The notes under the pieces: generated by a model
The model's input: the letters and a program-made list of their open reading frames with translations, nothing else
Databases searched by the model: none
What the model was told of the DNA's origin: nothing
Position numbers and translations under genes: made by a program
From: Patiria pectinifera
Lineage: Eukaryota; Echinodermata; Asteroidea; Valvatida; Asterinidae
Reading direction: 5' to 3'
DNA length: 64,000 nt
Assembly: GCA_029964075.1 (NCBI GenBank)
Contig: CM057147.1
Span: forward strand, 18,125,513 to 18,189,512
Shown here: piece by piece, positions 53,579-64,000 of the stretch
Layout of the letters: each line of letters begins with the position of its first letter
Numbering within the stretch: position 1 is the first letter of the stretch

Positions 53579-54317
53579 CAGTTGTCCTGATGGTCACCTA
53601 TAAAAACCTATCCACTAATTACACAGCTCAATAAAAAGATGAGGGAAATATTAGACTGATGTCTCATTACATTATAATTATGCCAGACGGATCTAACCAA
53701 ATAAGTTTTAAGGGAATTTCTTTTCGCTTTTTGGTCTTTCTTTTCAAGTTTTTTCTTCATAGTATGTATATGCACGTAATATGTAGATTAAAAATGTTAT
53801 CTGTTCCTATTGATTTCCATTGTGCTGGATTGATTAAAAACAAAAACAAAAATTACTCAAAAAGCAGAACAGGTGACTTGTGATTTGTTGTGTTTGGTTC
53901 AGTTGCAACTACTTATTTTTTGTGTCAGGTTTTGGCCGTGTAAAAAAAAAAATTGTTTTACGTCCGGGTTTTTTTAAAAATGGGATGCAGCTTCATAATT
54001 ATTCCCTTAAGATGAGGATTTTCCAAGATGGCAGTTGGATTCTTCAAATTTCCTTGAATCTTTTGCTGCCATTAATGCGCCCAATTCAAGGAGTCGTCAC
54101 CCTTTCTGCAAGATTTTTTTGAAGTTGCATACACAGCTTCACTTTTGCTGGAAACAAGTGATAAGACAAAATATATTGCAAATGTAAAAGGAAGTCGGTA
54201 TAAACGAGAAACTGGTTTATAATTTGTACTTGGCCTTTTCCATTCACTGCTGTGTTTCATTCACAACTACTGCACCATACATGTAATGTTTGTAGGCTTC
54301 GTTGCCCATCCGTGCTT

Positions 54318-56266
54318 TCATCTGCGCAGTATCTTCTTGATGTCTTTATTGACACCCTCAATGCGAGTGTCCAATTTGTCCGTTTTCCCTGCGATGCGAT
54401 CGATATCGTCATTCTGTCGTTCAATTTCGTCGCCCAAGCCTAGGCCGAGGTTTTTGAGACGGCTGAGTCCACTTGACATCTCATCTAATCAAGTGAAAAA
54501 AAAAAGAACAAGGGAAAGTCTGGTTGAATTTTCATTATTTCGTTATCCTTTTGAAATGCAAATTAATTCCACATATTACATTATAGTGACTGTGTAACCA
54601 CTGTTTCGGGTATAATATCAGTTATGTGGATACTTGACACAACAAATCACAGTCCCCCAATCTCTGGCCCCTGAAAAGTGAAAAGCTTCGGCCAAAAAAT
54701 AAATAGTTCTGCTTCCAATTACATGGCATTAGAAAATAGGGTAGGTAAGTATGGACCTTTTTTTTGGGGGGGGGGGGTAGGGTTAGCATCTGCGTGTAGT
54801 CAAGGGGAAAAGGTGTAAAGTGATGGTTTTGGGTGTTTTTTCTCATTTTTCCAATCAAAAAATTAGGGTAGGGGCTGTTAGAATAGGGTAGGTAGGGAAA
54901 CCGGAAGCAGAACTATTATTTTTGTTTTGGCCTTAGCGTAATTTTCTCTAGCTCACCCAAATTACTGTCCAGCTTCTGTTCAAACTGTTGCCTGCTTGAG
55001 CTGTAGCCGGTGCCCCGCATGGAAGAGGACGGCGTCTCCTCAAATCCTGAGGTGTCATATCGACTATTGTACCTCCCTGCATTGGGGTCCCGTAACCTCA
55101 TGGCCGGGTGGTCCATAGAATCTTGCTCCTCCTTCTTCGCGCCCGGCCCGTCTCCCACCATTGTCCGCAGCTTGCTCGGTGCCCTCTCTTGTTCCTCAGG
55201 TTTCTCCCGTTCGGGCTTCTTGCTGAAATAGTTGACCACGCCACCAAAGACGCTGCGCAGGGACGTGACATGCTTCTTGGAGGTGTCAATGTCTGTGTTC
55301 ATTTTGTCCAATTTCTTGTCGATGTTTTGGAGTTGCTCTCCTTGCCTCAACAATTCCTGTTCACAAAAAAAAATTGATTGTAAGGAAATGATGGAACATT
55401 AACCAGAACTCTCCAATGAGGTTTTGCTAGGAACGTTCTGAAATCCTGCCCGACTCCTCCACTCAGTCCACTGCAGTAGAATTAAACAAATGGCACATTC
55501 TTTGTACTTCAACTTATTTTATAAAAACGATATTATGCCTTATGAAAAGAGTTATACATGTACCTTTCTAAATATAACAGAATCCTCCATAATCCTCCAA
55601 CATAATATCCATATTTCATTATTCCCATTAGTTTACTCATCATCGCTGATTCATGATCATTCCTCTCTTTTTTAATGTCATCTTGTCTACCTTTATCTTA
55701 CAACTACAGGTTTATGTCAACACCATCATTATACAAAAATTAAGAAACCTATTTTTAATGAGTTTCTTTTTTACATTGTAATTTGTATCATAATCATGGA
55801 GGAATAAAAACATCCTCCGTGTTTGTATTTATGTGGCCTAATTTAAATATCCAAAATTTTGAAAATTCATAAAAATCATAATTCAAATCACTTCATTTAT
55901 GACGGGAAAAGAAAATATTATTGAACTGACATCATGAAAGTAAAAGAATGAAAACACATTTCCCCGAATCTACCCAATGCTACTCACGTGAGCGGTTTCG
56001 TTTCCGACATTCTCCGCTTCGTACATCATGCCGAGCGACCGGTTTGTACTCTGCAGTATGTTTTGCTGTCGCTCTTCGATTTGGGTCTGCAGGGAAAACG
56101 CCCCGTCATGGTCGTCTTTTTCCTGGTCGTTCTCATCGATACCAAAATCCCCGTAAGGATATTTCTTTTCTTGGGGTCTCGAGGGTCCCCTAGGCACGAA
56201 GACAAAATCATTTGGTTCATCATCGTCGTCATCGAAAGGATTTTTCGGTCGCCTTGCGTTCGACAT
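54318..56266 (-). CDS. SNAP29: SNAP29, Qbc-SNARE
   Basis: Soluble Qbc-SNARE used in endosomal and autophagosome-lysosome fusion. Three exons, right to left: 55988-56266, 54957-55356 and 54318-54484, in phase with GT-AG borders, giving 281 aa (human 258). The NPF motif followed by an Asp run (NPFDDDDDEP, residues 9-18) matches the EHD-binding N terminus of vertebrate SNAP29. The Qb SNARE region spans about 57-125 (TQIEERQQNILQSTNRSLGM ... KKLDKMNTDIDTSKKHV), followed by SVFGGVVNYFSKKP, very close to the human linker start. The Qc region is at about 222-280 (LGDEIERQNDDIDRIAGKTD), with a plausible zero-layer Gln. There is no membrane anchor or Cys cluster, as in SNAP29 and unlike SNAP25. Only 703 bp separate it from the divergent BCAS3 start. 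Identity is secure. Confidence 0.93.
54690..54932. mobile_element. MITE Q, short form
   Basis: Ends GGCCAAAAAATAAATAGTTC / AGCAGAACTATT...TTGGCC. It lies wholly in SNAP29 intron 2, its right end 24 bp from the exon 2 donor. The tip resembles MITE C. Confidence 0.7.
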
Positions 56267-56969
56267 CTTCGGTTTTGTGCAGCAGCACTTAATCGACTTG
56301 TTTATTTATATTTTTAACGTCACGTGAGGGCCAGTCAGATGTTCACTGGTTACTGTTATTTTCCGATGCAAAATGTATTAAAAGCGTGAGGATACCAGTT
56401 GAATTTCAAGGTCAATCTTATTGAGGGCAAAAACGGCTCGTTCATTTATATTATTTTTAGTGTTCAAAATTTAATATGACAAAAACATCTTAAGCCTTAA
56501 TAGTCATTATATATTCAAAAATTTCATTTTTGTAAATATTATTTTCAGTAAAATCTATGTTTTTAAAAATAAATTGACGTCGTAAAGGACCTTTGAGAGA
56601 TAACTGTTGATCGATGAGGAAAATAATAACAAACGTCATTTCGTCTGGAGTTGCTGATTGAACAAACGAAGGAAGTCTCATTTTTCTACGATTTATCATA
56701 GTATTTAACTGGGTAAACCTTCCAAAGCGGGCACCATGTTTTGAGAAAAGTCTTGTTCTGCTGTGGACATCCTCGGGCCATGCGTTTTGGCTTTCGCTTT
56801 TGTCGCATACCGAGGACCGAGACTGAGCAGTTCATGATCGATCAGCTGAGCTGGGCTCCGCAAATCAGCTGTGCCCACACACAATACCTTGCGAGGACCG
56901 TACTCGGACCCCTGCCGCAGCCCGCAGTTAGTCTGCACTGAATCTGGGCGGGAGTGCTGAGCTGGCAAG
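56267..56969. promoter_or_regulatory. Divergent intergenic region, SNAP29 / BCAS3
   Basis: Holds the 5' ends and promoters of SNAP29 (minus) and BCAS3 (plus). The two flanks are CpG-containing (CACGTGA near 56322; CG-rich from 56760), and the middle (56400-56700) is AT-rich. No mobile element was recognised inside, in contrast to nearly every other noncoding stretch of the window. The promoter role is inferred from geometry. Confidence 0.45.
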
Positions 56970-59900
56970 ATGGCCTACCAGTCACCGAGCAAACGAGCTG
57001 CTGCGTCGTCTAGAGCGGCCGGTGTGTCGGTTAAAGCTCAGCCTGTCAGGTAATACTGCTTCGTTTTCAGATTGATTAGATCTTACTAACTTACTTCTTA
57101 GAATTCAGCAGATTGTGTAGTTTAAGGACACCTAAGTTCTTGAAGTGTTTTTACATTTTATCGTTCTAAAATGACTTTTGCAACTTAAGCAATCTTCTTT
57201 AAGCTCTAAATAAAAGCCAAGTTTTCATGATAAGGACTTTCATGGTAATATGCGCCATCTTTACCGCCGGGCAATTTTACACGCGTTGCTGTGTATGCAT
57301 CGTCATTGGAAAGCTTTGGCGCTTCCAAGTCATCATGCGTTCGTTCCAAAATGCGCCCGCGTCTAGCAACGCGTGTTCTTTTTGCCCTGCGAACAAGATG
57401 GCGCATATTACCGTGAAACGCCTTTTCAACAGTAACAATTCTAAAATGACCTTTGCAACCTCAAGCAATCTTCTTTAAGTTTGTTTTCATAATATTCAGC
57501 AGCAGTACTGTGCGCATCATCAAAGTCCAGCGAAGTCACAGCACACTGCAGCCTGCACTAAACTAGCCCCACTAGTGTGGCCGTCGGTATGCTGCGCTGA
57601 ACCTCTAGCCACACACCGTGGTCCGCGCACTACTGAGGACGTTTTCATAAATTTTGCAGGGAATTTCTTACATATGGTTGTATTCTACGATGTCCCATCT
57701 ATCACTTCTGGGATGCTTGGATGTAATGATGTTCAATTTTCCGAGATATTCTTGAATCTTTCTGGAGCCCATATGCACTCGTGAAACGTCTGGTGATGGC
57801 AGCCATTTTGAATGTGACAAGAGATGACCTCAAGCTGTGACGTCGCGTTTATGCAAATTGCTTGTCGAGCGAGGGCGCGAGTTGCAAAGGCAACGGCTGT
57901 TTTCTGTGCCGTGGATCCTGAATAGAGATCAGTGCACGTGGCCCCCCAGACGATAAAGGCATGGTACAGGAAACAGGTGTCGCTTTTGCAACTCGCGCCC
58001 TCTCTCGACAAGTAATTTGCATAAACGCGACGTCACAGCTTGAGGTCATCTCTTGTCACAATCAAAATGGCTGCCATCACCAGACGTTTCACGAGTGCAT
58101 ATGGGCTCCAGAAAGATTCAAGAATATCTCGGAAAATTGAACATCATTACATCCAAGCATCCCAGAAGTGATAGATGGGACATCGTAGAATACAACCATA
58201 TGTAAGAAATTCCCTGCAAAATTTATGAAAACGTCCTCAGTAGTGCGCGGACCACGGTGTGTGGCTAGAGGTTCAGCGCAGCATACCGACGGCCACACTA
58301 GTGGGGCTAGCACTAAACATGCTGAAGCCGTTTGTATTGCGCAATCGAATTGTCATGTTTTATCCCGTAATTTCACTCCAAAATTAAATCATTGCCATGT
58401 CTGTCATGTCTCCACCAAATGTATATAGGCAGCTACAATTTTGTTGGAAACAAATAGAGTACACGTATGTATTGTCTGTTATTGTATTTGCAAAATATAT
58501 TGCAAATGTATGGATGAAAGAAGGGAGGCAGACTGGACAAGGGAAGTGGATGGGAAGTCTTGGGGAAGAGAAACAGATTTAATTTGGTTTCTTTGCCTTA
58601 TGCTCATGACTTCGTGATTGGAGCTACCCGGTAGGGTTTGCCAAGCTAAGGCCAAAAAAAAAAAGTCTCCGGTTTCTGGTATGGAGCTTGCCCCAAAAGT
58701 GGTGCGGCGACGCGGCTTTTTTTTTTTTTTTACCTGTTTTTTTTTTTTTTTTTGGCTTCAAATGTCGGCTGATGACTGCAAATGGTGCCCGACTAAACTT
58801 AGTGCAAATATATGGGAGTCCAGAGAGGCCACATAAATCTTATTCTCGATCATAACCCCATCTAAAAACACGTTAAAATTGTGCAGCAGCAGAATTCCAG
58901 TCAAATCAGTGAGTTTGGTGGTTTTGAAACATCATCTTGTATTGAAAAAAAAACTTTTTCATTTTGCCGACGCGCATGGCTACGGCGACGCGCGCGCATA
59001 CCAGAAACCGGAGACTTTTTTTTTTGGGCCTAAGTGGTGACCCAGACGATAGTTGTGTGCTTTGTACTGTACATGTATTTGATAGTGACAGTGTGCCTTA
59101 CGTACCTGGGTCGTTCCACAAAGTTGAGATACAAAGTGTGACATTGGGGTCAAATTTTCAAATTGCTTGTACAAGTTTTGTTTATGCATTTTTTGATAGC
59201 CCATACATTGTGGTTTAACAATTCTTTCAAATTTAAGTCACATGATTTTGGAAAGTTGGTAAATTTGTACACAATATATAGTTACATGTAATGACTATGG
59301 AGAAGTTGTGGATGTAACCGGAAGCCACGTTACATCCAAACTTTGTTTTGTTCATAATTAATACTTCAAAATGCTTCAAATTCACACCAAACTTGAGTTT
59401 ATCATCAAATAGCTTCATTTAATAATAGCCATACTTGAATTCTTAAAAGACTGCTAAAATTGTTATTTCCAACAACAACAAAAAGTAATGGTTGTGATGG
59501 ATGTAACATGTGGGACAACACTACATCACAATGAGGTATTCTTCACCTCGATATGAATGGAACTAAATGTTGCTTGTGTTTAGAAATGTTGTCCCCAAAT
59601 CTCTGTTTCAAGGGCAATTGCAGATTGCAGATTGCAGGTCATGATTTTCATACTTATTTTAGGCATGACCATGTCAACCGGTTGTGGATGTAACACGGAC
59701 ACCATGTGCCCACAGGCATTCATAGATTTTGTTCATATTTGGCCAAAACATTTATTTGCATAGACTATGATCACAGTATTTTACAAATACCAGTTCAATC
59801 ATGAAATATTGGGGTCAATTCGACCTAAATTGCTGCAAAAAGAAAACTTTGCACTGTAAGCCAGTTGTGGATGTAACATACATGTAATATGAAACAAGGG

Positions 59901-62900
59901 ACACCTACATGTTACATCCACAACCCAATTGTGCATGCCATTTTGGCAAAACTTTTTAACATCTGATATTTATTTTTTTTCAATAGAAAGGGTACATCTT
60001 CTCGCTGTAATTTGTGTGAAACCGCAACTCCAGTCCACTTGTTTTCTTTTCAAAATGAGTTATTTTTGAACTGTAGGTTTCTTTGTCACACTTTTTCCTC
60101 ATTTTTTATGCCGGACGCCATAACATTTACAGAATTTGGGTATGAAAGCTATTTTTGAATTTCATCGAGCATGGTATCATTTAAAAGCTTAGGCCAAAAA
60201 AAAGAATAGTTCTGCTTCCGGTTACCCGACCGACCCTATTTTTAGGCTGCGACCCTAAAATTTTTATCGGCAATTCCACACACAAAAAAAAAAAAAAGAT
60301 TGCATAAATAAAAATAAAACTCTTATGTCTTGTCTGTCTTCACAAAATACCTCTCAACAACCCTTTTGCATCAAAAAATGCTTGTATTTATTGTTTTCTT
60401 ACTTACATTCGCTATTTTTTCAAAAGAAACCTCCGTTATTTTTACAAATTCGCTGCGCGATTCAACTACTTCGCTGTCTATAATCACGTGCGTAATAAAC
60501 TGGCAATGCGGCGACGACTGGTTCCCGCCGCGCCGCGCAGAGGCCAATTATGAAAATGCGGTAACTAGTCTGTGCACGGCTATGCGATCGATAGCGCTAG
60601 CAGTAGCATGGCTATGCAGCAGGCGCAGGCACGTGCTCTGTCAACTGGTCGGACTCGACATAGTAAAAATGCTGAGAAAGACATCGTAAAAATGCCAAGA
60701 AAACACCGATGGAGAAAGAACATTTTTGCAAGTTAATTCACAGATTTGATCTAGCTTGTCTGTGTATGTATTTTCCGTTTTCACGAGTTCATTTTGAGAT
60801 CGCACTACTCGTGTTTGGAGTGATACAATGCAGCGTGTTTCCTGAAATTTTCGACCCGTTGGCCGCGGGCCGGGTACATGTACAGTGCATCACACACTTC
60901 GGAGTTTTGGCCAGCTCCCATTCTTGACTAGCGTTGTGCCTATGGTGCGAACGACCTAAATTTTCCACAAATTTTTTTGCGAATTATCGAACGTAAATAT
61001 GTTGACAATAATTAAGGTAGGTTTTACTCACTTTTTGTGGCCATTTTGTGTATAGCTTTTGTAGTGCAATGGAAATAGTTCAGGCTAAAACTTCGCATAT
61101 AATTGAATACCCCATTCAATCTGCATAAAAAAAATTGGCAAAAAAAAAAAAATTCCGACCGACCGACCGTATTTTTGAAAGGCATGTAATCGGAAGCAGA
61201 ACTATTTTTTTTTTTGGCCTTATCTTATAGCCTTATTGTCCAATGACATTTGTTTTAGAAATATCCTTTCTATAACAAAGAAAAACTGTTTTATAATCAG
61301 ACCTCAGAAAATCATGGCCTGTTCCTCAACTTCATGGAATGACCCACTTCAAAACAGAAAGTAATTTTACCTTTTTTAGAACACTGGCTTTAAATCAATA
61401 TGTATTGCCTTCAAATTTGTTGTACAAAATAAGCAAGAATTTTGGTAATAAATTGGGACCCCTTTGCCATATAAGAGAACAAATATCCACTCTTAACCTA
61501 AATCTGTCAGTTCCAAATGATATGTACATTATATAGTAATACTAGAAACAAAAAACCATAATTTTGGATTGATAAACACTGTCATGACTGTGTCCGAAAT
61601 AAACACAATTGGAGGGATCCCAAACTTGACCAATGCCAGAATGTTTTACTCCCTCCAAAAACTTGACGTGCTCATTGCTCAGCCCAATCCCCCAGCCCCC
61701 ATCAAGCTCAAGTGCAGTCAGGGGGAGGGGGGGGGGGTTAAGATGGCAAACTACACTTCAAAAAGAAACAGCGAGATCAATATAAGGCCAAGTAGAAAAA
61801 AAAATTAACCAGTTTCTCCTCCCCACCTGCTTCTGTTTTTTTACAATACATTTGTTCATATTGTCTTATTGTTTGTTTCCAACAACACTTACATGTAGCT
61901 AAATAAAAGGGTCTGGCTCCTTCGGACACAATTTTACATCACCAAAGGAGTCATGAACATGGGAGAATCCATCCGGCATCACGGAAAATCCGCCATCTTG
62001 CGGGGGAAAAAAACGAGAAAAAAAACGCCCATCTCCTTCAGTGTTTTCAAAAAGCCCAGATGAGAAACTATGATTTTTTACTCGGCCTAAATAAAAGCAA
62101 CAGCACAAAAACAAAAAAATGGTGTCAGATGTGTCACGTGACTTAAACTGCATTTTATAATCGCGAGCAAATGTGAACAGGATTTCTTTGCTTCCTCAGA
62201 CAGATCAAGCACCTTGAGGGCTGATTTGCCTTGCAGCATGCATACATTGAAGGTTTTGTTGCACCTTGATAGTTGACTCGGTATCCTCTTGAATGCATTC
62301 ACTTTTGAGCACTGTGGTCCACTGGTTACAGTGTGTGACTTACATGTGGTGGTTACAGTGTGTGACTTACATGTGGTGGTACAAGGGTTCGAACTCTTAC
62401 AGGAATGTATCATAATTGTGTTCTTGAGCATGAAAAAAAATGTCGGTGTTCTTTCAGCAAAAGAAAAGAAATCACATAGGGATATACGTGTGAATTGTTT
62501 TCGTTTTGCTGAAAGAACGCGCACCTTTTTTGTGATCCGTGGACAGAACCTTAAAACGGTGGTTGTGTTTAAAATTCTGTAACTTGAAAAGTACATGAGT
62601 GATTTGAATGATTCTTGTACTAAAAGAAAGCTTATGAATTGGGCTTTCATATCCTAGATTGTGAAAGTGCTACATGCAGAACTTCAATAAAACACTAGTC
62701 CTGAGTCCTGACATTTGGGTTTGTTTGTTCTTACTCACCCTGTACATGTAACTTTTACTTCTAGAGTAGTCCTGTGGGAATGGCCCACCTAAGTGTGGGT
62801 TCTCATGGAAATCAATTTGTTTTTAGTTATAAAATTCTGTTTTTGTAAAACTGAATGTTGGAAAGTATTTAGTGAGGTTGAGGTAAACATTTTACTTCGA

Positions 62901-63800
62901 GTCCTCTTTGCCATGTTCAGAGCTGCGTAGGACTGAAATGTGTCCAGTTCAGAAATTATATTTAACAGGTTACCAATCAAAATGTCTGGTTATTTTCTGT
63001 TCATTATATACAACGCCTAAATAAATCTCCATCACCTGATTGGTGTCATTGAATTGTTTGTCCCAACGCACGGCGCGGCCGCACCGCAAAAATAGAAGTT
63101 CCATCCCACGGTAAATAAATGTTCCATTGCATGGTCAAATTATTGGTGGGCCTGACCACCAAAAATTTGTTTGTATAAAACAAATGACTGTTTCACATTC
63201 GTGCAGTGGATAGAGTAATTTCATTCGGTGGCAGATGTTCGTAAAATTATTCTTACCATTGCACTCATAAACGTTCATTATTTGTATACTGTTTCCCAGC
63301 TGAATTGAGCAACTATAACTAATGCTCAAATTAGGTTTTGCCCTTCACCGAGGTATAAACACTGTATGCTCTGTGTGTTACCTCCCGAGTGAAAGTTGGA
63401 AACAAGTCACTCGGGTGGGACTCGAACCCACGACCTCCTGCTTTCTAGTGCAGATGTCTTACCACTCGACCACCGAGCTAACGGGATCGGTTGGCTGGTT
63501 CGAATCTGATGTACATAGCAGCGGATACCGTATTAACTATTCATAAGATGGAGTTTTTTACCAATGCTGTTATTTTATAACCAATGCTGTTACCTATCCA
63601 TCCTTTGAATGTCATTGTTCATTGCATTTTTTTTTTATATTCAAATTGATTGACCCTTTTTTTTTTGCCTTTTCTTGGCAGTGACAAGTCCTACATGGCC
63701 ACCGTGGTGGATTTTCTCCAGGATGCCTACAGCGGCAACAAAGCGGAGGACAAAGACAAGATACTCTGGGTGAAATTTGAGAGGGCGTGTTCACCACGAG
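56970..63800 (+). CDS. BCAS3: BCAS3, 5' part, exons 1-2
   Basis: BCAS3 is a WD-like beta-propeller protein with roles in cell migration, cytoskeleton and autophagy-linked phosphoinositide binding. Exon 1 (56970-57049) encodes MAYQSPSKRAAASSRAAGVS and a few more residues. Exon 2 (63682-63800) encodes SDKSYMATVVDFLQDAYSGN, then KAEDKDKILWVKFERA. The second exon aligns well with the vertebrate N terminus (SYMESVVTFLQD...AYSG...EKEKIVWVRFENAD), with four residues fewer between FLQD and AYSG. The phases join (AG plus T gives Ser) and both borders are GT-AG. Intron 1 is 6.6 kb and packed with mobile elements. The gene leaves the window on the right, so the propeller and the BCAS3 domain are not visible. 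Identity rests on about 40 residues. Confidence 0.82.
57563..58310. mobile_element. 748-bp near-perfect palindromic element with 7-bp duplication
   Basis: Arms of about 340 bp (CTAGCCCCACTAGTGTGGCC outward ends) are complementary almost base for base around a centre of roughly 65 bp near 57905-57970. CACTAAA flanks both sides (57556-57562, 58311-58317). No ORF beyond arm artefacts. Sits in BCAS3 intron 1. Confidence 0.92.
58647..59031 (-). mobile_element. MITE C, copy 3
   Basis: Inverted, near-identical to 43964-44342; in BCAS3 intron 1. Confidence 0.88.
59300..59930. repeat. Recurring GTTGTGGATGTAAC motif
   Basis: The motif or a close variant appears near 59306, 59500, 59683 and 59869 at about 190-bp intervals, with the inverted form GTTACATCCACAAC near 59911. 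Between motifs there is only weak similarity, suggesting a very old tandem array. Confidence 0.65.
60191..61220. mobile_element. Element Q, 1.03-kb form
   Basis: Ends AGGCCAAAAAAAAGAATAGT...TCTGCTTCCGGTTA and TAATCGGAAGCAGAACTA...GGCCT. It is a longer relative of the 243-bp MITE at 54690-54932. The interior (60440-60950) is GC-richer than its flanks and includes a 119-codon frame (60330-60689) with a hydrophobic start but no recognised domain. It may be a progenitor of the short form or carry captured sequence. Confidence 0.7.
62315..62400 (+). mobile_element. tRNA-derived SINE head with 26-bp internal duplication
   Basis: GTGGTCCACTGGTTACAG (A box) and ACAAGGGTTCGAACTC (B box), with GGTTACAGTGTGTGACTTAC...ATGTGGT present twice between them. 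Confidence 0.65.
63338..63490 (-). mobile_element. tRNA-derived SINE
   Basis: Minus strand TTAGCTCGGTGGTCGAGTGG (A box) and CGTGGGTTCGAGTCCCACC (B box), ending in a body shared with 41028-41095. It is 190 bp upstream of BCAS3 exon 2. The acceptor stem does not close, so it is not a functional tRNA. Confidence 0.72.
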
Positions 63801-64000
63801 GTGGGTCAGATACAACCTGTGAATGCATTCGAATGGCCTTTGATATTGTCTGTCCCCATGGGAGTCACAAAAAAGTAATTTTGTTTCATTACGAATTGCC
63901 AGTGGATCATGAGAGGCGTACTGTGGGAAATCAAAACGAAATGCGGGAAGGGGGACACGGTGTGACACTAGATGGCACTGTTTATGCAACGAAGGTGTAT

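Larger units (their letters stand above)
52330..54317. other. Intergenic region, CIMIP1-like to SNAP29 (convergent)
   Basis: AT-rich 3' flanks of two convergent genes, with one TTAA-MITE set between two ~91-bp direct repeats. No gene seen. Confidence 0.55.

Noticed and set aside
62087-62650. 187-codon open frame on the minus strand
   Set aside because: It runs through the tRNA-derived SINE and an AT-rich stretch inside BCAS3 intron 1. Its Thr-Cys-Lys repeat is the SINE's 26-bp duplication.
63405-63480. tRNA gene on the minus strand
   Set aside because: Good A and B boxes, but the acceptor stem does not pair and its flank is shared with another SINE fragment.

Overview
The window looks like nuclear DNA of a marine invertebrate deuterostome. 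It has long AT-rich introns with GT-AG borders, CpG-rich exons, and a very high density of short non-autonomous transposons and tRNA-derived SINEs. Intron-split genes give proteins close in length and motifs to vertebrate orthologues. An echinoderm is my best guess from overall feel; nothing here fixes the species. No bacterial, viral or organellar sequence is seen.

Seven protein-coding genes can be supported, with exon borders worked out by hand and checked for phase. From left to right: the 5' end of ANKFY1 (minus, leaves the window on the left); a complete NFATC2IP/NIP45-like gene (plus, 8 exons), divergent from ANKFY1 over about 0.1 kb; a complete FLOT2 gene (minus, 9 exons, 423 aa); an intronless STELLO-like DUF288 glycosyltransferase gene (minus, 472 aa); one exon of a ciliary CIMIP1/C20orf85-like gene (plus, 5' exons not found); a complete SNAP29 gene (minus, 3 exons, 281 aa); and the first two exons of BCAS3 (plus, leaves on the right), divergent from SNAP29 over 0.7 kb. 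The genes do not form a pathway. Several of them (ANKFY1, FLOT2, SNAP29, BCAS3) do act in endosomal, membrane-trafficking or cytoskeletal processes. ANKFY1, FLOT2 and BCAS3 all lie on human chromosome 17, so the order may keep old linkage.

The rest is mostly mobile and repetitive DNA, and this is where the unusual structure lies. There is a 1.58-kb hierarchical foldback element (39313-40890) with palindromes at several scales, inserted with a 6-bp duplication into a smaller MITE whose uninterrupted relative lies at 19.2 kb. A 748-bp near-perfect palindrome (57563-58310) with a 7-bp target duplication sits in BCAS3 intron 1. A TTAA-flanked hairpin MITE family has at least seven copies, one of which abuts the splice acceptor of the FLOT2 terminal exon. 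A tandem array copies the end of ANKFY1 exon 3 together with its 5' splice site. Other items are two hAT-like MITEs with 8-bp duplications, several TIR families present in two or three copies, about eight tRNA-derived SINEs, and large minisatellites in and behind NFATC2IP.

Limits: gene identities come from remembered family sequences, not from a search. UTRs, poly(A) sites and transcription starts were not determined. Transposon family names are descriptive.
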